DNA of 64,000 bases. It comes from CAZNPL01 sp964574815 (GTDB lineage Bacteria; Planctomycetota; Phycisphaerae; UBA1845). The translations under genes and the position numbers were made by a program. How positions within the stretch are numbered: the stretch's first letter is position 1; each line of letters opens with the position of its first letter. The notes under the pieces are model-generated. The model saw only the letters and a list, made by a program, of their open reading frames with translations, ran no database searches and was not told the DNA's origin. The stretch lies in the NCBI GenBank assembly GCA_964574815.1, contig CAZNPL010000027.1, positions 1-64,000 of the forward strand, written 5' to 3'. This document shows, one piece after another, positions 18,056 through 26,169 of this stretch.

Positions 18056-19132
18056 TTAAGCGCTTGCCGTGCGCCGGCGGCCGAACGCGATTGTCAGGCC
18101 GCTGGCGAAGAGAATCGCCAGTACGAACATGCCCCATTGTGTCAGCGTGGGCACGTTTGGCGGGACTTCGCACTCGATGTCGATGCAGAGCGCGCCGGGG
18201 AAGAAGACCTGGAGGTAGCCGCCGCAATTGATCTCGAAGCCGTCGGTGCATACGCCGGTGGCCGTGTCGCAGCAGGCGCCGGCTTGCGAGCACGGCGTCG
18301 GCAAGTTGTTGCACAGCGTGCCCTCGGTGAACACACCGCCGATATCGATGCACTCGGTCTCCCGGACGTTGGCGCATGCGTACGTGGACAAATCGCAGCA
18401 GGCCCACGGCGCGCCTTCGTTCACGATCTGAGCCATGCCGTAGCTGGACTGCGGGCTGGCTGGACAACCGGGGCCGAAGAAGAAGAAAATGCATTCCAGA
18501 CCGCCATCGTACTCCTGGCAATCCAGCCAGAAGTCCTCCGAGTATCCGGGTGGACCGGTGGTGGGGCAGTCGTCAAAGTCGGCGCTGATCCAACCGGAGT
18601 TGTCCGTGCTGAACTCCAGGAACATCCAAAGTCCGTCGGGAATCGAGATGCCGGTTGGCGCGACGCACTCCAGCGTAAACATACTGCCCGCCGGAATGTT
18701 CACGAAATCGCATTCGGTTCCCGGGATCGGCTGATCCGGCCAACCGACCGACGGGTCCCCCAAGTCGTCCGTATACAGCGCTGAGTGCACGTTGTACGGG
18801 CTGCCCGCATCGGCGCCGGTCACCGTTGAGCCGAAGACCGAGAAGCTGTATTTCACCAGATCACCGTTCGGCCCCGGCTCCAGATGAATATCATCGAACT
18901 CCAAGTAGCCGGGATACGGACGGTAGAAGTAACCTGACATGTTCGGGCTGTGATACACCAGGTCGCCTTCGGGTGGGGTGACGCCGGTGCCGCTGATGAT
19001 CGTTCCGCCGAGTGTTGCGCCTTCGTCGATCGGGGTCACGCCGAGTTCGGCGCCCTGTTGGGCGACGGCGGTCGCTGCAAATGCGGCAAAGACAAGGGCG
19101 CTGAGCGTTGTGGTAAAGTGGCGGGGATTCAT
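18056..19132 (-). CDS. exported protein with IPTL-type C-terminal sorting tail
   Basis: A 358-residue exported protein. The signal peptide is MNPRHFTTTLSALVFAAFAA, ending near AVAQQ; the ATG at 19132 is preceded by AGGGACG. The C-terminus has the tripartite sorting signal of the IPTL/PEP-CTERM type: VPTLTQWGMFVLAIL, a hydrophobic helix, then GRRRTASA. Such tails are recognised by exosortase-like enzymes that process the protein in the envelope. The central ~250 residues look like an all-beta ectodomain. Before the tail is a Cys-rich segment with the motif ACCDLSTYACANV and a later GACCDTATGVCTDG, a short repeat seen in planctomycete surface proteins. No exosortase gene is in the window. Function unknown. 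Confidence 0.8.
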   Translation of the reverse strand: MNPRHFTTTLSALVFAAFAATAVAQQGAELGVTPIDEGATLGGTIISGTGVTPPEGDLVYHSPNMSGYFYRPYPGYLEFDDIHLEPGPNGDLVKYSFSVFGSTVTGADAGSPYNVHSALYTDDLGDPSVGWPDQPIPGTECDFVNIPAGSMFTLECVAPTGISIPDGLWMFLEFSTDNSGWISADFDDCPTTGPPGYSEDFWLDCQEYDGGLECIFFFFGPGCPASPQSSYGMAQIVNEGAPWACCDLSTYACANVRETECIDIGGVFTEGTLCNNLPTPCSQAGACCDTATGVCTDGFEINCGGYLQVFFPGALCIDIECEVPPNVPTLTQWGMFVLAILFASGLTIAFGRRRTASA

Positions 19133-19364
19133 GGATCGTCCCTGCTGATGGTGCGGACCGGAATTGACTTGCGAGGTTGACGGCGTCGGTACGCTCATGC
19201 GGGAATTGACCAAGTGCGCCTGACATGCCGCACCGGTTCGCATGCCTCGCTCTCAGATAATGTCAACGTTAACGTGACGACGACGGATAGTCAAGACATT
19301 TCGGTAACGCGTTGGATTGACTGTGTTTGCGGCGCGGGCGGGCAGCGTGTGCCTGCTCTGTCCG

Positions 19365-19391
19365 CTCCCTTACGGGCGCGGCTCGGAAGGC
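19365..19391. repeat. dispersed repeat (CTCCCTCACGG type), copy 2
   Basis: CTCCCTTACGGGCGCGGCTC plus GGAAGGC, aligning with the copy at 18013-18040 with few mismatches and one gap. It lies just downstream of the DUF819 gene's stop. Confidence 0.65.
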
Positions 19392-19395
19392 ACAT

Positions 19396-20652
19396 TCACG
19401 TGGCGCCGGCTACCAGCTTTAGCAAGTGCATGCAGATCAGGCCGCAGTAGGTGCCGAGGACGTACCCGGCGACCGCCAGCAGCGCGCCCACGGCGGCCAG
19501 CGACGGGTGGAAGGCGGCGGCGACGACCGGGGCGCTGGCCGCTCCGCCGACGTTGGCCTGCGAGCCGACGGCGACGAAGAAGATCGGGGCGCGAATGAGC
19601 TTGCCGACGCCCAGCAGAAAGAGGACGTGAAAGAACATCCAGATGAAGCCCATCACGAGAAATGCCGGGGCTTCGACGATCTTCCGAAAGTCGGCATGGG
19701 CGCCAATGCACGCTACAAGCAGGTAAATCATCACCGAGCCGACCTTCGAGGCGCCCGCACCCTCCAGGTTCCTGACGCGCGTAAAAGAGAAAATCACGCC
19801 GAGCGTCGTGACGAAGATGTACTTCCACGTCGAGTGCGCGATCAAAGTGCCGGTCAGTTCCGTTTCGATCTCGGGCATCGCCTCGCCGAGCCGGTAACTG
19901 GCCCAACTGGCCACAAAGCCGATCGCCAGAATTGCCATCAGGTCGGACAGCGCCGGGATGCGATTGACGCGTTCCTGAAAGTCCGTCAGTCGCCGCTCCA
20001 GGTCGCGAATGGCCTCCGCGTTGGCGCCCGTCATCGCGTCGATCTGTCGTTCGCGACTCGCGCAGAAAAGCAGGAAGCCCATCCAGATGTTGGCCACGAC
20101 AACGTCGGGGATGACCATCAAGGCGATCATGGCGTCCGAGGCGCCGGCCTGCTCCCCGATGGCGACAAAGTTCGCGCCGCCGCCGATCCAGCTCCCGGAT
20201 AGGGCCGCCATTCCCTGCCAGGCGTCCTCGGGCAACCAGCGCTGGCAGATCAACAGCGCGATCGGACCGCCGACGACTACGCCCGCTGTTCCGGAAAGCA
20301 GCATGATCACGGCCTTGGGCCCGAGGCGTATGATGCCCGGTACGTCCAGCGCAAGGATGAGCAGCATCAGGGCGGCGGGCAACACGATCGTTTTGACCCA
20401 TTCGTACAACGCCGATTCAGCCGGAATCACCCCGAGCGTCGTCAGCGTGGTCGGCACGAAATAGCAGAACAGCAACGCCGGGACGATCTTGAAGAAACCG
20501 GCCGTGGCCGGGTGGCTGGCGAGCCAGAAGATGGCGGCCAGCACCGCCAGCAGGATGGCCAGAACGCCGGCCGGGTCCTCGACGATCGGGTTATGGGCCG
20601 GAGCGGGATTGCCGGCAGTTCCGATTATGCGGATTGCAGCGTGCACAAACAT
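19396..20652 (-). CDS. DUF819-family multi-pass membrane protein
   Basis: A 418-residue integral membrane protein with about ten to twelve hydrophobic segments. Family hallmarks of DUF819 are present: FFKIVPALLFCYFVPTTLTT near the N-terminus, AALSGSWIGGGANFVAI in the middle, and the C-terminal GSQANVGGAASAPVVAAA. The two Gly-rich motifs resemble the substrate-binding loops of secondary transporters such as 2-hydroxycarboxylate or glutamate carriers, so a transport role is plausible, but no substrate is known. A soluble, charged stretch of about 50 residues (ASRERQIDAMTG...ERVNRIPAL) separates the two halves. The first Met is used; no strong ribosome site is visible. Confidence 0.82.
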   Translation of the reverse strand: MFVHAAIRIIGTAGNPAPAHNPIVEDPAGVLAILLAVLAAIFWLASHPATAGFFKIVPALLFCYFVPTTLTTLGVIPAESALYEWVKTIVLPAALMLLILALDVPGIIRLGPKAVIMLLSGTAGVVVGGPIALLICQRWLPEDAWQGMAALSGSWIGGGANFVAIGEQAGASDAMIALMVIPDVVVANIWMGFLLFCASRERQIDAMTGANAEAIRDLERRLTDFQERVNRIPALSDLMAILAIGFVASWASYRLGEAMPEIETELTGTLIAHSTWKYIFVTTLGVIFSFTRVRNLEGAGASKVGSVMIYLLVACIGAHADFRKIVEAPAFLVMGFIWMFFHVLFLLGVGKLIRAPIFFVAVGSQANVGGAASAPVVAAAFHPSLAAVGALLAVAGYVLGTYCGLICMHLLKLVAGAT

Positions 20653-20811
20653 GGCCGGATAGATATGGGATGCCGAGGCGCGCGTCCACCCCGGCCCCCG
20701 TATGTTATGAATTGAGTGTCGGAACCGGATCGCCGATCAGGAATCTCTGATTCCGGTGAAAGACTGCGCGATTTCGGCGCGTATGATTATCAGACGGGGG
20801 GACGACCGGCT

Positions 20812-21207
20812 ATGGATGCGATTCAGGACAGCACGACCGCAGCGTTGAATGCCGCCAACCGCCGGCCGCTGCTCAACCGGAGCACCGGTTGGGGGACGGC
20901 TCTGTATCCGGATACCTACGCTTGGTTTGTGCTCCTCGCGACGCTCGATGTCGTGCTCACCTGGATCGTTCTGCTATTCGGGGGCGAAGAGCTCAACGCC
21001 CTGGCCCGCTGGATTCTGACGCGCTACGAACTGATCGGCATGGCCGTGTTCAAGTTTTCGATCGTCGTCACGGTCATCGCAGCATGCGAATACATCGGCC
21101 GCAAGCAGTGGATTACCGGACGCCGCCTCTCAGAGTGGTCGGTCGCAATCAGCGCCGTTCCCGTGGTTCTGGCCTATGCGGAACTCCTCGTTGTGGTGCA
21201 CGCCTGA
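20812..21207 (+). CDS. small membrane protein, DUF5658-like
   Basis: A 131-residue protein with three predicted membrane helices: AWFVLLATLDVVLTWIVLLF, MAVFKFSIVVTVIAACEYI and WSVAISAVPVVLAYAELLVV. The motif LDVVLTW...ELNALARWIL followed by a Lys-containing second helix matches DUF5658, a small membrane family common in planctomycetes and of unknown function. The frame opens at 20716, but MDAIQDS at 20812 is preceded by GGGGGAC. It is isolated, divergent from the DUF819 gene. Confidence 0.65.
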   Translation: MDAIQDSTTAALNAANRRPLLNRSTGWGTALYPDTYAWFVLLATLDVVLTWIVLLFGGEELNALARWILTRYELIGMAVFKFSIVVTVIAACEYIGRKQWITGRRLSEWSVAISAVPVVLAYAELLVVVHA

Positions 21208-21613
21208 GGGCTTTTCCTGACCCTGTGCCTGCATAGCGGAGGGGCGCGCCCGCGTTCTTTTCCTTGTCAGCCTTCACGATGATATAGATGTGCGGCCGCT
21301 TCGCCGCGCGCTGCGTCTTCTCCTTCCCGAGGCAGACTTCCGCATCAGCGAGATGATAGTGGACCGCCAGGCTCAAAGTTTTTCCGCTCGACGTGACAGA
21401 AAGCCCTTCAGGCCAACGTATATACAGTGCCTGAACGAATGCACGGAAACGCCGGCGAAACAGGATTCAGACGCTGGATCGTTCATGGTTCAATCTGTTA
21501 GGGACGGTCGGCATCTTGACATACCATGCTGCGGTGGATACGCTCGATTCTGGTCGCCCGTTCGAGATACCTCCCACGGGCGATCACAAATCATCTCTGA
21601 AAAGGAGGCAAAC
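21208..21613. other. intergenic region upstream of the dockerin protein
   Basis: About 400 bases. No supportable gene: a 75-codon minus-strand frame and an upstream extension of the next gene have no ribosome sites. It contains the sigma-70-type promoter listed at 21516-21544. The sequence before about 21500 may be decayed coding DNA, but I cannot name it. Confidence 0.4.
21516..21544 (+). promoter_or_regulatory. sigma-70-type promoter for the dockerin protein
   Basis: A perfect -35 box TTGACA (21516-21521), a 17-bp spacer and a -10 candidate TACGCT (21539-21544, three of six matches including first, second and last). Transcription would begin near 21551, giving a leader of about 60 bases ahead of AAGGAGG and the ATG at 21614. 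Confidence 0.55.
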
Positions 21614-23722
21614 ATGTACCACGTGAACAGATCGCAGAGCTGTAGTCGCTTCGTCCGCGTCCCTTCTCAGGCCGTCGCGGCTGTACTCCTGTTTTGCCTG
21701 GGGCTTTTTCTGGCGTCGGCGGCGTACGCCGAGGAAGGTTCCTCTGCCCCGCAAGGGGTGCCCGATGGTCTCGGGCCGGTCAGTTTTTCAGTCAACGGCC
21801 CGGTGGATCCGCAGATGGACGGATTGTCCGCCCCCGGCAACGGGTTGTTCTACCCGCCGTGGTGTCCGCCACCAGTCCCCGTCGGCGGTGGACCCTTCCC
21901 CTTCATGCGGACCACCGTTCAGGTTCCCAAGGCCAGAGGCGTCGGGAGCAGTGTGGGCGACGTCAACGCCTACTGGGCACTCGGACCGATGTTACCGGCG
22001 CCGCCGTCCGAATCGGAGATCTTCCAGTCGGAGCCGTGGTCCAGTCTCGCCGGCGGACCCGCCGGTCCGCCTGCCGGCACCAACAACCAGATTCTCAAGG
22101 CCGTCGCGATCGGATTGAGCCACGAGTTCGCCAACGTGAACGCCTACACGTTCGGGGAGGATTACTTCACGGGAACGGAGGACCCCGTCGCGGGCGGCAC
22201 TGAATTGCTGCTCGAACCGTGGGGCGGGCGCGACGTGGCTCCCGGCTTCGTCGAGCCCGTCGTCGCCCCAGGAGCACCCATCATCTTTCACTTCGGCGTC
22301 GATTCATACGCAGTCGGGTTGCCGGGGTCAGCCGTGCAGGACGAGGCCACCCTTCACGGGACCCTCACTCTGCCGGCGGGACCCGTGGGCTCGGCGGACG
22401 AGGGAGGAGGCGGCGGTCCATGGGTCAGTTACGGTGAGGCCGCCGGTGACGTGTTCTTCGCGGATCCCATCAACGTACCGGGCACAAACTTCCTTCAGTT
22501 CGATGAGGCTGCCATGGCGCTCCTTGGGCCGTTCGTCCCCGTTGCGCCTCCCTACTGGGCTACCATGGAGGACGACCTGGATGCATTGGAGGACCTCGGC
22601 ACGAACACCCTGTGGGACGGCACTCCCGCGGAACCCGGCAATACGCACGACCGCGTTGCGGCTACCAGCGGCGTTAACGGCGGAACCCATCCGCCGGATC
22701 TGGACGACCCAAATAATCCGAATCACGACCCGATCAATGACAACCCAATCATCTTCTCCGTCGATCGCGGCGCCGACGGCGCCCCCGGCAGTGCAGTGCG
22801 TTCACAGATTCTCAACTGCAACGACGGCGCAAGCGGTGACCTGTTCATCGCGGTCACCATTCCTCAAGGCCCGTATGCCGGCATGACGACCAACATGCTC
22901 TTGATTGACGAAGGGCAACTGGGGCTGATGCCCTACGACGATCTGGACGCGGTCATTCTCAAGCTGCTGATCCCGGTCGACATCCTGGAGGAGAGGATCT
23001 TCTTCGCGTCGGAGAACTTCTTCCCTGAACCGGCCACGTATAACGAGGGGCCCGGTTTCACAAACCCGCTGATCTACGAGGGTGAGGCCGTCGTCGGTTT
23101 CTCAGTGGACAATGCGTCGATCGGCCTGCTGTATTCGGCCGTGGATTTCGAGTGTCGCGTCGATGGCATGGGGTTGACCGGAACCGGGTACGCGGGCAGC
23201 GGTGTGATGGAGCAGGGTGGGGACATCTTCTACTCCAACCTCTTGCCGCCGCTGGCTCAGCAACAGCGCGATCCCGGCACGTCGATACCCTACGGCCAAA
23301 ACTACCTTTGGTTCGAGGAGACGACCATCGGTCTGGATCGCGGCAATTGGCAGCTCACCGCCGTGACCGGCGACCTCAGCTTGTCTCCCGACGAACTCAA
23401 CGCGCTGGATTCCGGCGAGGCCTCGGGCGGCTGCACGACAGAGGAAGAGTGCAACGATTTCAACGCCTGCACCTATGACGAGTGTGTTGGCGGAACATGC
23501 TTGAATACGCCCCGGGCCTACGGAGACGTCGACGGCAACGGCGCTCTCAGCTTGTTCGATATCTTCTGTATCCTTGATTTGATCGGCGGGGGCTCAGCCG
23601 ATCCGGCGTGTAACGTGACGAATGCTGACATCGAGCCGTGTTCCGGCAACGGAGTGCTCAGTCTGCTCGACGTCTTCGCCGTTCTGGATGCGATCGCAGG
23701 TATCGACCCCTGCGGTTGTTAG
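21614..23722 (+). CDS. exported protein with C-terminal dockerin-like domain
   Basis: A 702-residue exported protein. A consensus ribosome site (AAGGAGG) fixes the ATG at 21614. The signal peptide covers about residues 1-40, ending ASAAYAEEG. The long middle is Gly/Pro/Asp-rich, all-beta in appearance, with no catalytic motif that I recognise. Near the C-terminus is a Cys cluster (CTTEEECNDFNACTYDECV), then a type-I-dockerin-like pair of EF-hand calcium loops: GDVDGNGALSLFDIFCILDL and, after a spacer, an ADIEPCSGNGVLSLLDVFAV-like second repeat. Dockerins bind cohesins in cellulosomes; in planctomycetes they occur on many surface proteins without a cellulosome, and no cohesin is seen here. The window's second dockerin protein (47499-48413) shares the same end. 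Confidence 0.8.
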   Translation: MYHVNRSQSCSRFVRVPSQAVAAVLLFCLGLFLASAAYAEEGSSAPQGVPDGLGPVSFSVNGPVDPQMDGLSAPGNGLFYPPWCPPPVPVGGGPFPFMRTTVQVPKARGVGSSVGDVNAYWALGPMLPAPPSESEIFQSEPWSSLAGGPAGPPAGTNNQILKAVAIGLSHEFANVNAYTFGEDYFTGTEDPVAGGTELLLEPWGGRDVAPGFVEPVVAPGAPIIFHFGVDSYAVGLPGSAVQDEATLHGTLTLPAGPVGSADEGGGGGPWVSYGEAAGDVFFADPINVPGTNFLQFDEAAMALLGPFVPVAPPYWATMEDDLDALEDLGTNTLWDGTPAEPGNTHDRVAATSGVNGGTHPPDLDDPNNPNHDPINDNPIIFSVDRGADGAPGSAVRSQILNCNDGASGDLFIAVTIPQGPYAGMTTNMLLIDEGQLGLMPYDDLDAVILKLLIPVDILEERIFFASENFFPEPATYNEGPGFTNPLIYEGEAVVGFSVDNASIGLLYSAVDFECRVDGMGLTGTGYAGSGVMEQGGDIFYSNLLPPLAQQQRDPGTSIPYGQNYLWFEETTIGLDRGNWQLTAVTGDLSLSPDELNALDSGEASGGCTTEEECNDFNACTYDECVGGTCLNTPRAYGDVDGNGALSLFDIFCILDLIGGGSADPACNVTNADIEPCSGNGVLSLLDVFAVLDAIAGIDPCGC

Positions 23723-23759
23723 CGGTGCCTGCGGCCCGCGTGCGGGGTAGTGTCAACCA

Positions 23760-23788
23760 GACGGGTCGCTTACATCGGGCGACCCGTC
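23760..23788. terminator. perfect hairpin between convergent genes
   Basis: GACGGGTCGC (23760-23769) pairs perfectly with GCGACCCGTC (23779-23788) across a 9-nt loop. It lies 38 bases past the dockerin gene's stop and 62 bases past the opposing gene's stop. There is no T-tract, but position and symmetry suit a two-way terminator. Confidence 0.6.
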
Positions 23789-23849
23789 CTGCTCTTGGAC
23801 GCACGGATCCGATTTGTATGGACATGCACGCCGGCCGACTCACCGACTT

Positions 23850-24920
23850 TCATGTCTCAGCAGGCAGCGCCGCCCGGCTGCGGCTGAACACAATCGTTCC
23901 CGCAGACAGGCCGAGCAGGACCATGACCAGAAGTCCCCACGTTGTGACGGTCGGGATCGGTCCGCCAAAGCACAAGCAGACCCTATGCCCGCATGCGACG
24001 GCCCCTTCGGGGCAGTCCGATATGTCGTTGCAGCTGATCAGCGCAAACCTGCAGCCGTCGACATCGGCGTCAATGCTCGAGGGATCGCAGATAGCCAGCA
24101 TGCACGGGCTCTGGTCGCGACACAGGTAGTCGTCCAAGATGTTCGTACAGGTGTCTTCCGCCTCGTCGCACACATCGGCCGTGCACGCCACGCCGTCGTC
24201 GCAGGGATCGCCGCTCGGGTGACAATCACCTCCGACGCACTGTTCAGGTCCGTTACAGAAGACGCCATCGTCGCAGTGGCTGGCGAGAAGGCAGTTGACA
24301 CACCGGTCGAGGTTTTCGTCGCAGTAGGGCAGTCCGGGCGCGCCGCAGGGCTGCAAACCGGCCTGGCAGTCGTTCGCACGGTCACACGTTTCACCACCGT
24401 TGCAAAAGAGCCCGTCATTGCACAAGGCGTCATCGGGCGTGTGCACGCAGCGCTTTCCCTCTTCGTCGCAGGCATCGACGGTGCATGAGACGCCGTCGTC
24501 GCAATCACGCGGCGGGCCCGACCGACATCCGGCGGTCAGGTCGCAGACCTCCGCCCCATTGCAGAAAAGCATGTCATCGCAGAAGGCGTGATCGGGATCG
24601 TATTGACAGGAATCGGCGTCCTCGTCACAGGTGTCCGCGGTGCAATCGACGTGATCGTTGCAGGGCGGGATCCCGTCGTTGCAGAAACCACCCACGCATC
24701 GTTCGGTTCCATTACAGAAGTTGCCGTCGTCGCATTGCTGGTCCGTGGCACATCTCCGCTCCGGCAGGTCGCTTTGCGCTTCGACCTGGGGACCGTCGTT
24801 CGCGAGCGCAAGCAACGGCGCACACGCAATGACCGCGCAGGAGCCGATCACACGCGCAAGGTACGCTTTCTCAACATGCGGGCGTCGCGATGAACTAAGA
24901 GCCTTCTCACCGGTCATCAT
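23850..24920 (-). CDS. exported Cys-rich repeat protein with IPTL-type tail
   Basis: A 356-residue exported protein. The ATG at 24920 follows GGAGGGG. A signal-anchor-like segment (residues ~20-40, VIGSCAVIACAPLLALAND) leads into about 270 residues of repeats built on the pattern CDDGxFCNGxExCxxGxC and CDDGVSCTVDACDE; at least five copies are visible. These Asp/Cys-rich repeats resemble those of surface proteins from myxobacteria and planctomycetes. The C-terminus, GGPIPTVTTWGLLVMVLL followed by FSRSR, is an IPTL/PEP-CTERM-like sorting signal. It probably ends up in the envelope or is released after processing. Function unknown. Confidence 0.78.
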   Translation of the reverse strand: MMTGEKALSSSRRPHVEKAYLARVIGSCAVIACAPLLALANDGPQVEAQSDLPERRCATDQQCDDGNFCNGTERCVGGFCNDGIPPCNDHVDCTADTCDEDADSCQYDPDHAFCDDMLFCNGAEVCDLTAGCRSGPPRDCDDGVSCTVDACDEEGKRCVHTPDDALCNDGLFCNGGETCDRANDCQAGLQPCGAPGLPYCDENLDRCVNCLLASHCDDGVFCNGPEQCVGGDCHPSGDPCDDGVACTADVCDEAEDTCTNILDDYLCRDQSPCMLAICDPSSIDADVDGCRFALISCNDISDCPEGAVACGHRVCLCFGGPIPTVTTWGLLVMVLLGLSAGTIVFSRSRAALPAET

Positions 24921-25791
24921 CTTTCCCCTCCACCTGCCGAGCGGTGCTTCGCGGACGTGCCAACGCACGTTATCATTGCCGAACGTAATCGGGCGTGCAA
25001 GGACTGCCTTATGCGAGAACGACGCAAGAGGAGACCCTGCAAAGGGGCGCGCAAACGCGAAGGTGATCGGCGAGGCTTGATGAAGGCGCGCTCGCCGCAA
25101 GCTTTGCTTGAAACCCCTAATCGTTACAACCATTAGCGGATATCTCAGAGGGCGTTGGGCCTGCTGCGACAGGATACGCCGTCTGCGCCGCGTTCAGGAT
25201 GGTTTTACCGCGGCCATTCGTGAGAGGCGTCAATCCGAGACGGAGGCGCACGCTCGGAATCGCGCCTGCCGCAGATGGCGCTGCCATATATACCAGAAAG
25301 AATCCCCCGCCGGGCCGGGCGTGGCAACGCCCTCCCAGCCCACATGGCACGCCACCAGGCGGGAGACCACGTTCCGGGCCGGGAGGACGCTCTGAACATC
25401 ATCCCTGATTCGTCCGCCCCGAAAATGGTATCCTGCGCCTGCTCGCGGACCCGCGTTGGCCGGAGTTTCTTGTCGGCCGTGTTCAGAACGGTGACACGAC
25501 GGGGCCATGCACACGCCGTCGTGACCAACGTGCCGGCGTTGACGTTCCGGGAGTTGCAATCGCACCCGATGCCGACCCGTATCGGCCGCGAATCCGAGGG
25601 CCGATCCGGCCCCAAATCAGCCTCTCGAAGCTCCGGAGGGCTTCTGGAGGGCGAAAAAACCGCCTAAAAAGTCTGACAAAAGGCTGTACGCGCCGGAAAA
25701 AGTCGCTATATTTCCACGCCGTGGGCGCCGCTCCGGCGTGGTCGCGGCGGGCCACAAGGTCAAAGGTCTGTAAGTGGAAAGGACTCAGACA
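24921..25791. other. long intergenic region
   Basis: About 870 bases with no supportable gene in the first 750. Open frames on both strands overlap one another, lack ribosome sites and have no recognisable motifs. From about 25640 the base composition becomes more AT-rich. A TATATT (25707-25712) and an 8-bp stem CCACGCCG/CGGCGTGG (25714-25721 with 25734-25741) lead into the short gene at 25792. Confidence 0.45.
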
Positions 25792-25872
25792 ATGTTGGCA
25801 AACTGGTGGTGGATTATTGTGGCTGGTCTGGCGGCTTGGTTCCTGTTCTTCCAGACGCCGACTGGTACGTAG
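25792..25872 (+). CDS. possible 26-residue single-helix membrane peptide
   Basis: A very short frame encoding MLANWWWIIVAGLAAWFLFF plus six residues (QTPTGT). The sequence is one hydrophobic helix with a Trp cluster at the start and a Thr-rich tail, as in known bacterial small membrane proteins. AAGGAC lies seven bases before the ATG; an in-frame GTG at 25771 directly after a TAA would add seven residues. It is flanked upstream by a TATATT box and a hairpin, and downstream by a classical terminator at 25971. That arrangement makes a real short transcript plausible; alternatively the transcript is a small RNA and the frame is incidental. No homolog can be named. Confidence 0.5.
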   Translation: MLANWWWIIVAGLAAWFLFFQTPTGT

Positions 25873-25970
25873 CACTGTTGTTGGGTATGCAGTTGGTCCG
25901 CGTCGGCGCGGTTAACGGAGCGCGGTGCGGGCCGTGAAATTCTGAGTTCGAAAAGACTCTAACAAGCGAC

Positions 25971-26005
25971 AAAAACCCGGTTCAGCGGCTCGTTTCGGGT
26001 TTTTT
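25971..26005. terminator. intrinsic terminator with T-tract
   Basis: AAAAACCCG (25971-25979) pairs with CGGGTTTTT (25996-26004) and runs straight into the T-tract, with the 16-nt loop partly able to fold. Because the arms are A- and T-rich, it could work in both directions. It lies about 100 bases beyond the short gene at 25792 and is the most classical rho-independent terminator in the window. Confidence 0.8.
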
Positions 26006-26169
26006 CATCTGTAGGGTGTTTTTCGGACTCTAATCCGAGTTGATTCACAGGGCCGTCTGCGGCCCAGGATGACTTCGGCAATAGCGGCGGCGCCCGACCG
26101 CGGTTTTTTGCGGATCGGGACGCCGCTATTTCGTGCGCTCCCCTCGCCGGCGCACCAGCCGGCTGCCCC

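Noticed and set aside
21149..21376. Minus-strand 75-codon frame between the DUF5658-like gene and the dockerin gene
   Set aside because: Part overlaps the DUF5658-like gene; no start signal and no recognisable motif, so at most decayed DNA.
25205..25667. Opposing frames of about 130 codons on both strands
   Set aside because: They shadow each other, lack ribosome sites, and neither translation has a domain-like pattern.
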